From Myroides pelagicus (GTDB lineage Bacteria; Bacteroidota; Bacteroidia; Flavobacteriales; Flavobacteriaceae), in contig NZ_WMJY01000011.1 in assembly GCF_009711055.1 (NCBI RefSeq), positions 1-64,000 of the forward strand: a stretch of DNA of 64,000 nt. The letters run 5' to 3'. The position numbers and the translations under genes are program-made. Of this stretch, positions 36,547 to 47,268 are shown piece after piece. Within the stretch, counting starts at the first letter, position 1. Each line of letters starts with the position of its first letter. The notes beneath the pieces were generated by a model, which was given only the letters and a program-made list of their open reading frames with translations, did not search any database and was not told the origin of the DNA.

Positions 36547-37446
36547 ATGTCAAAAAGTATTGAGGATAGGTTAGAACGAATACCTGTGATAAGTCAGTTA
36601 GTGGCTTTTTTAAAAGGTATAAAGTTTTCTTTCTTGGAAGGATATTCACTTTATGACTTAGTTGAATTATATGTGGTAGGTATTGTTAGAGGAGCTTTTT
36701 CTTATCGAGCTGGTTCGATTGCTTTTAGTTTTTTTATGGCATTATTTCCATTCGCGTTATTTATATTGAATTTGATACCGTATATCCCCGTAGATAATTT
36801 CCAGGCAGATTTTATGCAGTTTGTTGCGGATTCAGTACCTCCAACGACTTTTGATGCAGTAGAGTCCACCTTAGCTGATATTATGAGCAATAGTTATAAG
36901 TCCTTGTTGTCTTCTGGGTTTTTGCTATCAATATTTTTAATGACTAATGGTGTATTTGCTATTATTGGTGGATTTGAATCATCTTACCATATTACAATCT
37001 CTCGTAATATTGTTCGTCAATATTTAGTAGCCTTAGTACTTTCTGTACTTTTAGCCTTCTTATTAATATTTTCTGTTGCTGTTTATGTAGGTTTAGAGGT
37101 ATTGATGTTTAAATTCGAGATAGATAATACATTGATACAGTGGTCTAGAAGTGTTTTTTTGCTTTTAATAGTACTCTTGACAACGTCTATTTTGTATAAG
37201 TTTGGTGCTAAAGAAACCATGAAGGTTTCGTTTATTTCTATAGGTTCTGTTTTTACCACCATTCTTTATATCCTGACTTCCTTTCTTTTTGGAGTATATG
37301 TTTTGCGATTTGCGAGATATAATGAATTGTATGGGTCGATAGGTACTTTGTTAGTGGTAATGTTTTACTTGTGGATTAACTGTATGATTTTATTGCTGGG
37401 TTTTGAATTAAATTTGGCAATAAGTAAACTTAAGTCAAAAAAATAG
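36547..37446 (+). CDS. YihY/BrkB family inner membrane protein
   Basis: A 299-residue membrane protein of the family once called ribonuclease BN or virulence factor BrkB; present naming is YihY. Six hydrophobic helices are visible. Conserved points include FSYRAGSIAFSFFMALFPF near residue 56, GGFESSYHITISR near 140, and YNELYGSIGTLLVVMFYLWINCMILLLG near 258. Function is unknown. The downstream DUF2147 gene begins 39 bases after its stop, with a possible own promoter inside the gap. Confidence 0.88.
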   Translation: MSKSIEDRLERIPVISQLVAFLKGIKFSFLEGYSLYDLVELYVVGIVRGAFSYRAGSIAFSFFMALFPFALFILNLIPYIPVDNFQADFMQFVADSVPPTTFDAVESTLADIMSNSYKSLLSSGFLLSIFLMTNGVFAIIGGFESSYHITISRNIVRQYLVALVLSVLLAFLLIFSVAVYVGLEVLMFKFEIDNTLIQWSRSVFLLLIVLLTTSILYKFGAKETMKVSFISIGSVFTTILYILTSFLFGVYVLRFARYNELYGSIGTLLVVMFYLWINCMILLLGFELNLAISKLKSKK

Positions 37447-37447
37447 T

Positions 37448-37455
37448 TATATTTG
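37448..37455 (+). promoter_or_regulatory. Candidate -7 box for the DUF2147 gene
   Basis: TATATTTG spans the stop of the YihY gene, 30 bases before the ATG at 37486. This also argues against the alternative TTG start at 37453. Confidence 0.4.
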
Positions 37456-37485
37456 GTTATAAACCTTAAACCAAAACATATAATT

Positions 37486-37914
37486 ATGAAAAACTTTCTA
37501 ATGACATTAGCAGTGACGCTTACTGCGGTGTGCACGATACAAGCACAGGAGATTGTAGGTAAGTGGAAGACAATTGACGACAATACAGGTAAAGAAAAAT
37601 CTATTGTAGAAATCTATGAAAAGGGGGGCAAATATTATGGTAAGGTAATTAAATTACTGAATCCAAGTAAACCTAATCCTACTTGTGATAATTGCGAAGG
37701 AGATGAAAAAGGTAAACCAATTGAAGGGTTAGTAATTATCAAAGGACTCGAGAAAAAAGAAGGAGAATATACAGGAGGAAAAATAACAGATCCTGAAAGT
37801 GGAAAGCAGTATAAATGTGCTGCTAAATTGAATGGAAAGGATAAATTAGATGTTAGAGGCTATGTTGGGTTTTCTCTCTTAGGACGTACTCAGACCTGGA
37901 TAAAAGCAAACTAA
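37486..37914 (+). CDS. DUF2147 domain exported protein
   Basis: A 142-residue exported protein from the ATG chosen here; the frame opens earlier at TTG 37453, but the signal peptide MKNFLMTLAVTLTAVCTIQA starts at 37486. The mature protein is a single DUF2147 domain (IVGKWKTIDDNTGKEKSIVEIYEKGG; GKITDPESGKQYKCAAKL; LDVRGYVGFSLLGRTQTW). DUF2147 is a lipocalin-like beta-barrel of unknown function. The CDNCEGDEKGKPIEGLVIIKG region is typical. Confidence 0.88.
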   Translation: MKNFLMTLAVTLTAVCTIQAQEIVGKWKTIDDNTGKEKSIVEIYEKGGKYYGKVIKLLNPSKPNPTCDNCEGDEKGKPIEGLVIIKGLEKKEGEYTGGKITDPESGKQYKCAAKLNGKDKLDVRGYVGFSLLGRTQTWIKAN

Positions 37915-37958
37915 GTGATTGTATTTACTATCAATTACCATTTGGAATGTATATACTA

Positions 37959-37993
37959 AAGACTACTAGCTACAGTTAGTGGTCTTATTTTTT
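37959..37993 (+). terminator. Intrinsic terminator of the DUF2147 gene
   Basis: AAGACTACTA (37959-37968) pairs with TAGTGGTCTT (37977-37986) with one G-T pair, then A and six Ts. Confidence 0.85.
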
Positions 37994-38113
37994 GTATGAA
38001 CCAGATTTATTTTTTTAAGTGTATATTCATTAGGTGTAGAAAAGGTAGATACCTTGATAGTTCTCTTTCCAAACAATTTGATTACTTTTTCATTTGAATC
38101 TAAGTTGTTTATA

Positions 38114-38620
38114 ATGGTATCAGCCTACAACAGCTTGGCTAAACGAAAAAACCAAATACAAAATGCGATATCATCTTTAGATGCATTGTTTATGCAGCGA
38201 GCTGATTTAATACCAAATCTTGTAGCTACAGTGAAAAAATATATGTCTTTTGAACAAGACTTATTGGAGAAAATTACCTCTTTGCGTTCACAGGTAGTAG
38301 CAACAGCAGTTGATAATCCTTATTTGAACCCTGAAGAGGCAAGTGCAGCATTGAAGCAGTTGTTAGTACAAGTAGAAAATTACCCTGAGCTGAAGTCTAA
38401 TGCTCAGTTTTCACAATTGAATTACGCCTTTATGGACTGTGAGGAACAAATAGCAGCAGGACGCAGATTTCTTAGTGCTTCTATCACTTCTTATAATAAT
38501 GCTGTAGTTGTGTTTCCAAGTAATTTGATTGCTAATCTTTTTGGTTTCAAAAAATATGAATGGGTTTATGCTACCGAAGAACAAAAGGCGGCTCCAAATG
38601 CTGCTGATTTACTGAAATAA
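38114..38620 (+). CDS. LemA family protein lacking the usual N-terminal anchor
   Basis: LemA-fold helical bundle. The core is intact: YNSLAKRKNQIQNAISSLDALFMQRADLIPNLVATVKKYM, then AHSQ-like AQFSQLNYAFMDCEEQIAAGRRFLSASITSYN and FPSNLIANLFGF. Standard LemA proteins begin with a membrane helix before the YNSL motif; here ATG at 38114 gives only M-V-S-A before it. The frame is open from a TTG at 38054, but that extension is not a convincing membrane helix. The length from ATG is 168 residues. Role unknown. Confidence 0.82.
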   Translation: MVSAYNSLAKRKNQIQNAISSLDALFMQRADLIPNLVATVKKYMSFEQDLLEKITSLRSQVVATAVDNPYLNPEEASAALKQLLVQVENYPELKSNAQFSQLNYAFMDCEEQIAAGRRFLSASITSYNNAVVVFPSNLIANLFGFKKYEWVYATEEQKAAPNAADLLK

Positions 38621-38783
38621 GTAAATTAGTTAAAATCAAGCAGAATATCAGATCGGAAAATGATATGAATTACTTATGACTAAAATAAAGGGGCTGATCT
38701 AGTTAGGGCTAGGTTGTTTTTATCTTTTAGGTATAATGGATTCCTTTTGAAAAGTAGAATAGTTTTATAGAAATAAATCAGAA

Positions 38784-38824
38784 AGAAGGTTGTTGGGCTT
38801 AATAGCAAACAACCTTCTTTTTTG
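38784..38824 (+). terminator. Intrinsic terminator downstream of lemA
   Basis: AGAAGGTTGTT (38784-38794) pairs with AACAACCTTCT (38808-38818), then a run of T to 38824. It lies 164 bases beyond the lemA stop, an unusually long gap. Confidence 0.88.
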
Positions 38825-39000
38825 TTTCTGTTTTAGTATTTAGGAGGTTTTATTTGGGAATACCTTCTTAATTATGAATAATCTACGGAAGCCTTATTTA
38901 AACTGACCAAAGTGATCAATACAGGAAATAGGTGTAATGATAAAATTGTGATTAATTAGAGCTAATTGAATGGTGTGGTATAGAGTTAAATTGAAAGGAT

Positions 39001-39008
39001 TATCTTTG
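39001..39008 (+). promoter_or_regulatory. Candidate -7 box for priA
   Basis: TATCTTTG matches TAnnTTTG. The ATG at 39031 follows a Shine-Dalgarno-like AAGGAGAG. Confidence 0.4.
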
Positions 39009-39030
39009 TGAAACGTATTAAAAAGGAGAG

Positions 39031-41481
39031 ATGTATTATTTCGTTGAGGTTATTATTCCATTGGCTTTAGAGCCAACATTTACTTATCAGGTTAGTGAAA
39101 CTGAGTACGCTTTTATCCAAGTAGGTATGCGTGTGGCTGTACCTTTTGGTAAAACGAAAGTGTATACGGCGTTGGTTATTGAAAAGCACAATCGCCTACC
39201 TCAGTTGTATCAAGCGAAGGAGATCAATGAAATCATTGATTTGTCTCCAGTGGTTACTCAAAAGCAAATAGACTTATGGAAGTGGATGGCAGAATATTAT
39301 ATGTGTACGATTGGGGAAGTTTATCGCTGTGCAATGCCTTCTCGTTTGCTTTTGGAAAATGAAACTTTGGTGCAGTACAACGATAAAACAACAATTCAAA
39401 CAGATGAGTTAAATGATTCAGAGTATTTGATTTTTGAAGCATTGCAATCTCAAGCTATCTTAAAAATTGAAGAGATTATTGCTATTCTCAACAAGAAGAA
39501 GGTTTTTCCAATTATTCATTCCCTTTTAGAAAAAGGGGTGATCTTTCTACAAGAAGAGATGGTTGAAAAATATAAACCGAAACAAATACGTTACATCAAA
39601 TTAGCAGAACAATATATTGAAGAGAATGGTTTAGCTGATTTGATGGGAAAGGTCTCTCGAGCTGAGAAGCAAAGGGAGATGATCTTAAAGTATTTTCAAA
39701 TGAATGCTGTGACCAAAAAACCAATAACAGCAAAACAGTTGATGGAGGAGTCTGAGACGACGAATGCGGTATTAAAAGCATTGTTGGATAAAGGTGTTTT
39801 TGAGGAGTATTATTTGAATCAAGATCGTGTAATTTTTGGTGATGCAACACAGGATGTTGTCGAATTGAATGACGAGCAGTTAAAAGCTCAATGGGAAATC
39901 GAACAAGCATTCCAGCATAAGGATGTAGTATTATTGCATGGAGTGACAGCATCAGGAAAAACAGAAGTATATATTAAATTAATAGAAAAATACTTAGCAC
40001 AAGAAGGACAGGTACTGTTCTTATTGCCAGAGATAGGGTTGACAACGCAATTGGTACAGCGATTAACCAATTACTTTGGAAATAAAGTGGCAGTGTATCA
40101 CTCTAAGTATTCCCATAATGAACGTTTAGAGGTTTGGGATCAGGTGTTAAATCAATCAGAAAAGTCGAAGATTGTAATTGGTACACGTCTTTCGGCCTTT
40201 TTACCATTCAATAATTTACAATTTGTAGTAATTGATGAAGAGCAAGAGCAAAATTATAAACAACATGATCCAGCACCTCGCTACCATGGAAGGGATTGTG
40301 CTGTAGTTTTAGCAAAGCAACACGGTGCTAAAGTATTGATGGGGTCTGCAACACCTAGTTTGGAGACTTACTATAATGCTAATCAAGACAAGTATGGCCT
40401 AGTAGAGTTGCGTAAACGTTATACGAATGTACATTTACCAGAAATTGTCTTAGTAGATATAAAGGATAAGTATAAACGCAAGCAGATGACAGGGCATTTT
40501 TCAGATTATTTGATTGATGCGATGAATATGGCATTATCACTCGAGGAGCAGGTGATTTTGTTTCAAAACAGAAGGGGATTTTCTCCCGTTGTAGAATGTA
40601 TGACTTGTGGGGCAGTACCTGAATGTCCTCACTGTGATGTGAGTTTGACTTATCACAAATATCGCAACGAACTGCGCTGTCATTATTGTGGATACACCTT
40701 GCCTATGCTTAAACAATGTTACCGATGTCATAGTGTTGATTTGAATACAAAAGGGTTTGGGACTGAGCAGATAGAAGAGGAGTTAAGGGAGTTGTTCCCA
40801 AATAAACGTATCGGTCGTATGGATCAAGATACGACTAGGGGAAAATATGGATTCGAAAAGCTGGTAGAGGCATTTGAAAATAAAGAAATTGATATTCTGG
40901 TCGGAACTCAAATGTTAGCGAAAGGATTTGATTTTAGCAATGTCAATTTAGTAGGAGTGATGAATGCGGATAACAGTCTATACCATCCTGATTTTAGGGC
41001 GCATGAGCGAGCTTATCAAATGTTAGTTCAGATTAGTGGGCGAGCGGGCAGAAAAGATAAAAAAGGCAAAGTTGTCGTACAGACTTTCAATCCTTATCAC
41101 AATATTATTCAGCAAGTAACGAATAATGACTACATTGGGATGTTTAAAGAGCAAATGTACGAACGATATAGTTTTAAGTACCCACCATTTTATCGATTGG
41201 TTAAGTTGACTTTGCGTCATCGCGAATTTGAAAAATTAAAAGAAGCTTCATTTTGGGTGTATAATAGTTTAAAACAACAGTTTAATATTCCAGTATTGGG
41301 ACCAGAAGAACCTGCTATTAATCGTATTCGGAATCAGTACATACGTGTGATATTAATTAAAATTCCTCAACAAGTGCCATTAAACCAAACAAAAGCACAG
41401 GTTAAGCAGGTTTTAAAAAGCTTTGAAGCGATAGGGGCGTATCGTTCAGTAAAAGTGACGATTAATGTTGACTTTTATTAA
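39031..41481 (+). CDS. priA: Primosomal protein N' (replication restart helicase PriA)
   Basis: An 816-residue superfamily 2 helicase that reloads the replicative helicase at stalled forks. Order: DNA-binding domain (VEVIIPLALEPTFTYQV), Walker A LLHGVTASGKTEVYI near 312, Walker B VVIDEEQEQNYKQHDPAPRYHGRD near 407, then eight cysteines in two zinc sites (CMTCGAVPECPHC; CHYCG; CYRCHS), and helicase motifs VGTQMLAKGFDF and ISGRAGR. The Walker B tetrad reads D-E-E-Q rather than the usual D-E-E-H. A Shine-Dalgarno-like AAGGAG precedes the ATG. Confidence 0.97.
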   Translation: MYYFVEVIIPLALEPTFTYQVSETEYAFIQVGMRVAVPFGKTKVYTALVIEKHNRLPQLYQAKEINEIIDLSPVVTQKQIDLWKWMAEYYMCTIGEVYRCAMPSRLLLENETLVQYNDKTTIQTDELNDSEYLIFEALQSQAILKIEEIIAILNKKKVFPIIHSLLEKGVIFLQEEMVEKYKPKQIRYIKLAEQYIEENGLADLMGKVSRAEKQREMILKYFQMNAVTKKPITAKQLMEESETTNAVLKALLDKGVFEEYYLNQDRVIFGDATQDVVELNDEQLKAQWEIEQAFQHKDVVLLHGVTASGKTEVYIKLIEKYLAQEGQVLFLLPEIGLTTQLVQRLTNYFGNKVAVYHSKYSHNERLEVWDQVLNQSEKSKIVIGTRLSAFLPFNNLQFVVIDEEQEQNYKQHDPAPRYHGRDCAVVLAKQHGAKVLMGSATPSLETYYNANQDKYGLVELRKRYTNVHLPEIVLVDIKDKYKRKQMTGHFSDYLIDAMNMALSLEEQVILFQNRRGFSPVVECMTCGAVPECPHCDVSLTYHKYRNELRCHYCGYTLPMLKQCYRCHSVDLNTKGFGTEQIEEELRELFPNKRIGRMDQDTTRGKYGFEKLVEAFENKEIDILVGTQMLAKGFDFSNVNLVGVMNADNSLYHPDFRAHERAYQMLVQISGRAGRKDKKGKVVVQTFNPYHNIIQQVTNNDYIGMFKEQMYERYSFKYPPFYRLVKLTLRHREFEKLKEASFWVYNSLKQQFNIPVLGPEEPAINRIRNQYIRVILIKIPQQVPLNQTKAQVKQVLKSFEAIGAYRSVKVTINVDFY

Positions 41482-41584
41482 AATAATATTAGGATAGGTC
41501 TATGTGGTTATGCAAAAAAACTTACCTTAGATAAAAGATACAGAGCGAGCCTATAAGGCTAGTGTTGAACAATAAAAATAAAAT

Positions 41585-42127
41585 ATGAAAGATTTAAAGA
41601 TTGTAGTTTCAGATAAATCTGTAAATAGTGAAGATGTGTTTGATGTAGTTTATTCAAACATTACATTTATTAATTTATTAAGAGAAGAGGTGGAAGGGAG
41701 TCCTGAAGAGTATATCCACCCAGATGCGATCCTTAGTTATTATGTAGATTATTACTTGGTAGAGTATAATAATGGTAATTTTTCTCAATTAGTATGGAAT
41801 ACTCAAGTTGATTACGATTTCTTTGATTTGGTAATGCAGGGAATGGAAAAGATGGGAGCAAAGGAGCACTTGGCGTTTTTACAGAAGCAAGTGGCTTTTT
41901 TGAAAGAATTTGATGAGGTTGCACTAGAAGCTTTTATTGAAACAGATTATTTTGGAGAGAACCCAACACGAGATGCTTTAAAAAATGATGATTTTTATGC
42001 AATCAAAGAAGATTTGGTTGCATTGAACGCGAATTGGTTGAAGACTCATCGTGATTTGTTGGTGCTGTCTATTGAAGGAATGTATCAAAAAGCAGAAGAA
42101 TTATTGGGAAAAAAAATAGATCGATAA
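41585..42127 (+). CDS. DMP19-like (DUF4375) protein
   Basis: A 180-residue acidic, mostly helical protein. The segment YYLVEYNNGNFSQLVWN near residue 56 resembles the core of DMP19/DUF4375 proteins, which are DNA-mimic-like in Neisseria. The acidic composition fits this, but a DNA-mimic function is only suggested. No signal peptide or membrane span. It lies between priA and an XRE regulator. Confidence 0.6.
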   Translation: MKDLKIVVSDKSVNSEDVFDVVYSNITFINLLREEVEGSPEEYIHPDAILSYYVDYYLVEYNNGNFSQLVWNTQVDYDFFDLVMQGMEKMGAKEHLAFLQKQVAFLKEFDEVALEAFIETDYFGENPTRDALKNDDFYAIKEDLVALNANWLKTHRDLLVLSIEGMYQKAEELLGKKIDR

Positions 42128-42239
42128 ACGCTAAAGCTTTTATATAGAGTGAAATGTCGTCACAATGTCAGTAATATGTCGCTAGTGAAAGACAAGGTTG
42201 TGTTTTAATTTTGAGTCATAGGAATGAAATGAAAAAGTT

Positions 42240-42794
42240 ATGATTAAATTAAAAGAGCTAAGAGTTCAAAAAGGGTATTCACAGGAAGAACTATGTGAGC
42301 GTTCAGGAATTAGTATTCGCACTATCCAAAGGGTAGAAAAAGGAGGTAGTGAGCCTAGGGGAACTACTCGACAGTTGTTGTGTCAAGCTTTAGATATACC
42401 CGTAGAAGATTTACATGATTTAGCAGTATTGCCAGACGAAAAAACAGTAGATGGAATGTCGTATATACTCGTTTTAGTTGGGATTGTAGTGCCTTTAGGA
42501 AATATTATAGCTCCGTTAATTTTCTGGATAAATAATAGGAAAAAGAGTTTAGAGATCCTAACTCTAGGAAAGCATGTTGTTTACAATCAGATAATTTATA
42601 CACTTTTGTCAATTGTATTAGTGGTGACTTATGTAATAGGGAAAATTAATCATGTGGAAAATATGGATTATTTGATGTTGACTATTCTTTTTTTAGGAAT
42701 TGTAAATTATGGGATAAGCGTTTATGCTTATTTTTCTATCGAAAGGGAAGGAAATAAGATTTTTTATTATCCTTTGTTTAAAAAAGAGAGGTAG
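42240..42794 (+). CDS. XRE family regulator with C-terminal membrane segments
   Basis: A 184-residue protein. Residues 1-60 form a Cro/C1-type helix-turn-helix (LKELRVQKGYSQEELCERSGISIRTIQRVEKGGSEPR). Residues about 75-170 contain three to four hydrophobic segments (ILVLVGIVVPLGNIIAPLIF; IIYTLLSIVLVVTYVIG). This places a DNA-binding domain at the membrane face, a design seen in Bacteroidota helix-turn-helix proteins with a DUF4870-like tail. Target and signal unknown. Confidence 0.82.
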   Translation: MIKLKELRVQKGYSQEELCERSGISIRTIQRVEKGGSEPRGTTRQLLCQALDIPVEDLHDLAVLPDEKTVDGMSYILVLVGIVVPLGNIIAPLIFWINNRKKSLEILTLGKHVVYNQIIYTLLSIVLVVTYVIGKINHVENMDYLMLTILFLGIVNYGISVYAYFSIEREGNKIFYYPLFKKER

Positions 42795-42799
42795 TTTTT

Positions 42800-42830
42800 T
42801 TGGAAGGTAAGAATAAAGTTGTTATTTTTG
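42800..42830 (+). promoter_or_regulatory. Promoter of the rpsF-rpsR-rplI operon
   Basis: TTG (42800-42802), a 20-nt spacer and TATTTTTG (42823-42830) match both Bacteroidota elements. The start codon is 36 nt downstream. Confidence 0.72.
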
Positions 42831-42865
42831 CACCCAATTTTTATAACAAATAAAATTTTTTATTT

Positions 42866-43207
42866 ATGAATCAATATGAAACTGTTTTCATCTTGAATCC
42901 CGTTTTATCTGAAACTCAGGTAAAGGAAACAGTAGCGAAATTCGAAGAATTTCTTACTTCTAGAGGAGCTGAGATGGTAGCTAAAGAGGACTGGGGCTTA
43001 AAAAAATTAGCTTACGAAATCCAAAACAAAAAAAGTGGTTTTTATCACTTATTCCAATTCACAGCACCTGCTGATATCATTATCAACTTTGAAACTGAAT
43101 TCAGACGTGATGAGAGAGTTATGCGTTTCTTAACTGTATCTTTAGACAAACACGCTGTAGCTTGGGCTGAAAGAAGAAGAGAGAAATTAAAAACTAAAAA
43201 AGCTTAA
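42866..43207 (+). CDS. rpsF: 30S ribosomal protein S6
   Basis: A 113-residue ribosomal protein S6 that binds 16S rRNA with S18. Standard features: [23 protein letters not shown] at the start, and [24 protein letters not shown] near 42 and [18 protein letters not shown] near 80. First gene of the S6-S18-L9 operon; rpsR follows 5 bases after its stop. Confidence 0.98.
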   Translation: MNQYETVFILNPVLSETQVKETVAKFEEFLTSRGAEMVAKEDWGLKKLAYEIQNKKSGFYHLFQFTAPADIIINFETEFRRDERVMRFLTVSLDKHAVAWAERRREKLKTKKA

Positions 43208-43212
43208 TTGTT

Positions 43213-43509
43213 ATGTCAAGTATAGAACAATCTGCAAAAGGTAAAAAAGACGGAGATATCAGATATCTAACGCCTTTAAACATTGAAACAAACAAAACTA
43301 AAAAGTATTGTCGTTTCAAAAAATCAGGAATCAAATACATTGATTATAAAGATGCTGATTTCTTATTAAAATTCGTAAACGAACAAGGTAAAATTTTACC
43401 ACGTCGTTTAACTGGAACTTCTTTAAAATACCAAAGAAAAGTTTCTGTAGCAATTAAAAGAGCTCGTCATTTAGCTTTAATGCCATACGTAGCTGATTTA
43501 TTAAAATAA
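43213..43509 (+). CDS. rpsR: 30S ribosomal protein S18
   Basis: A 98-residue ribosomal protein S18. Core segments: [41 protein letters not shown] and [22 protein letters not shown]. The extended N-terminus ([19 protein letters not shown]) is usual for Flavobacteriaceae. It pairs with S6 on the small subunit and is co-transcribed with it. Confidence 0.98.
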   Translation: MSSIEQSAKGKKDGDIRYLTPLNIETNKTKKYCRFKKSGIKYIDYKDADFLLKFVNEQGKILPRRLTGTSLKYQRKVSVAIKRARHLALMPYVADLLK

Positions 43510-43570
43510 TTAAAAAATAAGTTGTTGGTTTTCCTTTGTGAAACCTAACTTCTTTAAAAAGGACATCAAC

Positions 43571-44014
43571 ATGGAAATTATCTTAAAACAAGACGTTCAG
43601 AAATTAGGATTTAAAGATGACGTAGTAACTGTAAAACCAGGATACGGACGTAACTATTTAATTCCTCAAGGAATAGCTGTATTGGCTACACCTTCTGCAA
43701 AGAAAGTATTAGCTGAGAACTTAAAACAAAGAGCTCATAAAGAAGCTAAAATTGTTGCTGATGCAAAAGTTATTGCTGAAGCATTAAAAGCTCTTGAAAT
43801 CAAAATCGCTGTTAAAGCTGGTGGGGAGAAATTATTTGGATCTGTTACTAATCAAGATTTAGCACAAGAATTTGCTAAAAACGGTCAAGAAATAGATAAA
43901 AAATATATTACATCTGGAGTTATCAAACGTTTAGGGAAATATACTGCTACAGTACGTTTACACCGTGACGTTATAGTTGAAGTTGACTACGAAGTAGTTG
44001 CTGAGCAAGAGTAA
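43571..44014 (+). CDS. rplI: 50S ribosomal protein L9
   Basis: A 147-residue L9 with the two-lobed family structure: N-terminal MEIILKQDVQKLGFKDDVVTVKPGYGRNYLIPQG, central helix, and C-terminal lobe LFGSVTNQDLAQEF with DKKYITSGVIKRLGKYTATVRLH. ATG at 43571 is chosen because L9 always begins MEIIL; the frame opens earlier at a GTG (43538) that adds an implausible 11 residues. Last gene of the operon, followed by a terminator. Confidence 0.97.
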   Translation: MEIILKQDVQKLGFKDDVVTVKPGYGRNYLIPQGIAVLATPSAKKVLAENLKQRAHKEAKIVADAKVIAEALKALEIKIAVKAGGEKLFGSVTNQDLAQEFAKNGQEIDKKYITSGVIKRLGKYTATVRLHRDVIVEVDYEVVAEQE

Positions 44015-44040
44015 TCAATTTATTGATACATATAAATAAG

Positions 44041-44069
44041 AAAGCCCTCTATTTTTAGAGGGCTTTTTT
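44041..44069 (+). terminator. Intrinsic terminator of the S6-S18-L9 operon
   Basis: AAAGCCCTCTA (44041-44051) and TAGAGGGCTTT (44056-44066) are perfect complements around a 4-nt loop, followed by Ts. Confidence 0.93.
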
Positions 44070-44193
44070 GTGTTTTATGGTGCTGTGATTAGGTTATTTT
44101 AGTCTTTTTTTTGTTGATTGATATTAGATCTTCTGTCTTTTTATTCTTATGTGGTCTTTAATTCTTATTTTTGAGTTTTGAAATTTATTAGAT

Positions 44194-44667
44194 ATGAAAT
44201 ATACGCGTCTTACAAAGGAACAGCTTGAAGAAATGCACCCAGAGTTTACTAACTTTTTGGCTTCACAACAGATTGATAAACAAGAGTGGGATAAGTTAAA
44301 GGAGGACAAGCCAGAAGTAGCAGAGCAGGAAATTGATATCTTTTCAGATTTAGTATGGGAAGGAGTTTTAAATAAAGCACAATTCTTAGAACACTATTCT
44401 AAAAATCATATATTCTTGTTTAGTTTTGATGATAAATATATTCATACAATAGTAATTAAATCTCTTCAAGATGACATTGATTTTATGACCAAAGAAGGGT
44501 TGCAGTGGTTAAGTGATGCTGTATTTACAGAGGCAGTAGAAATTAAGCACGGAGGGAAAGAGTTTGGTAATGACCGTAATAAAGAAATTTTTGATATTAT
44601 TCAACAGGGGGCGATTTTGAGTGAGGGAGAGTTATATGGTCAGTTTAAAGAAATGTTGAAGTTATAA
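44194..44667 (+). CDS. DUF6495 family protein
   Basis: A 157-residue soluble acidic protein, recognised as the conserved Flavobacteriaceae family DUF6495, of unknown function. The start MKYTRLTKEQLEEMHPEFTNFLASQQI and KKEQW-like spacing are typical. It lies 10 bases upstream of ligA, so it is probably co-transcribed with DNA ligase. No signal peptide or membrane span. Confidence 0.8.
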   Translation: MKYTRLTKEQLEEMHPEFTNFLASQQIDKQEWDKLKEDKPEVAEQEIDIFSDLVWEGVLNKAQFLEHYSKNHIFLFSFDDKYIHTIVIKSLQDDIDFMTKEGLQWLSDAVFTEAVEIKHGGKEFGNDRNKEIFDIIQQGAILSEGELYGQFKEMLKL

Positions 44668-44671
44668 GTAG

Positions 44672-46675
<2,004 letters not shown>

Positions 46676-46737
46676 ATCGATGTTAAAACTGTAACACGGT
46701 TTGCGAATTTTTTTAAATTCACAAAAATCACAGAGGT

Positions 46738-47253
46738 ATGTTGTTCGATGCAGTTAAAAAAAAGGCTTTACGTAAAGCAGTAGAGAGTTCGGTATTACCG
46801 TCTGTACCTTCAGAATTTAATTATCAAGTAAAGACAATTGGTATATTATCGGAGAAGAAGGAACAAGCGATGGTGGAAAAGATGATTGATGTGTTGGTAA
46901 AGAGAGGGATTTCTAGAGATAACATTTACGTATTGTATTACGATAGCAGCAATTCTAAAGCAGATGAGCGAGCTTTGTATGTTTTTAAATTGAGAGATTT
47001 TGAGTCTAGTTTAAAGACGTCGAATGAATCCTTACGTGTATTTGTGGAAAAGCCATTTGATCTTTTAATTAGTTTTTATAAGAGTGACGCTATTCCTATG
47101 TTATGGGGGACGAGTCAGTCAAAAGCAAAGTTCAAAGTAGGTTTAGCCTCCGTTACATCATTTGTAAATCATTTTAATTTAGATATGAATGATTTAGATG
47201 CGGAGATTTATGTGAAATTATTATTTGAGTATATAAATATTTTTAAACACTAA
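46738..47253 (+). CDS. DUF6913 family protein
   Basis: A 171-residue protein assigned to the Flavobacteriaceae family DUF6913, function unknown. It opens with a basic helix (MLFDAVKKKALRKAVESS), has a Rossmann-like strand KTIGILSEKKEQAMVEKMIDVLVKRG and a later FDLLISFYKSDAIPMLWGTSQSKAKFKVGLA. It sits 62 bases after ligA and 15 bases before dapA, a conserved neighbourhood. Confidence 0.75.
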   Translation: MLFDAVKKKALRKAVESSVLPSVPSEFNYQVKTIGILSEKKEQAMVEKMIDVLVKRGISRDNIYVLYYDSSNSKADERALYVFKLRDFESSLKTSNESLRVFVEKPFDLLISFYKSDAIPMLWGTSQSKAKFKVGLASVTSFVNHFNLDMNDLDAEIYVKLLFEYINIFKH

Positions 47254-47268
47254 CAGTCAAGAATTATT

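Larger units (their letters stand above)
38621..39030. other. Intergenic region lemA-priA
   Basis: 410 bases with no gene that I can support. It contains a strong terminator at 38784-38824 and a TATCTTTG -7 box at 39001-39008 before priA. The 160 bases between lemA and the terminator show nothing recognisable. Confidence 0.6.

Noticed and set aside
38054..38113. TTG start extending LemA by 20 residues
   Set aside because: The extra segment is not a convincing membrane helix and an ATG directly precedes the family core; kept only as an alternative.
43538..43570. GTG start giving an 11-residue extension of L9
   Set aside because: L9 begins MEIIL throughout bacteria, which starts at 43571.
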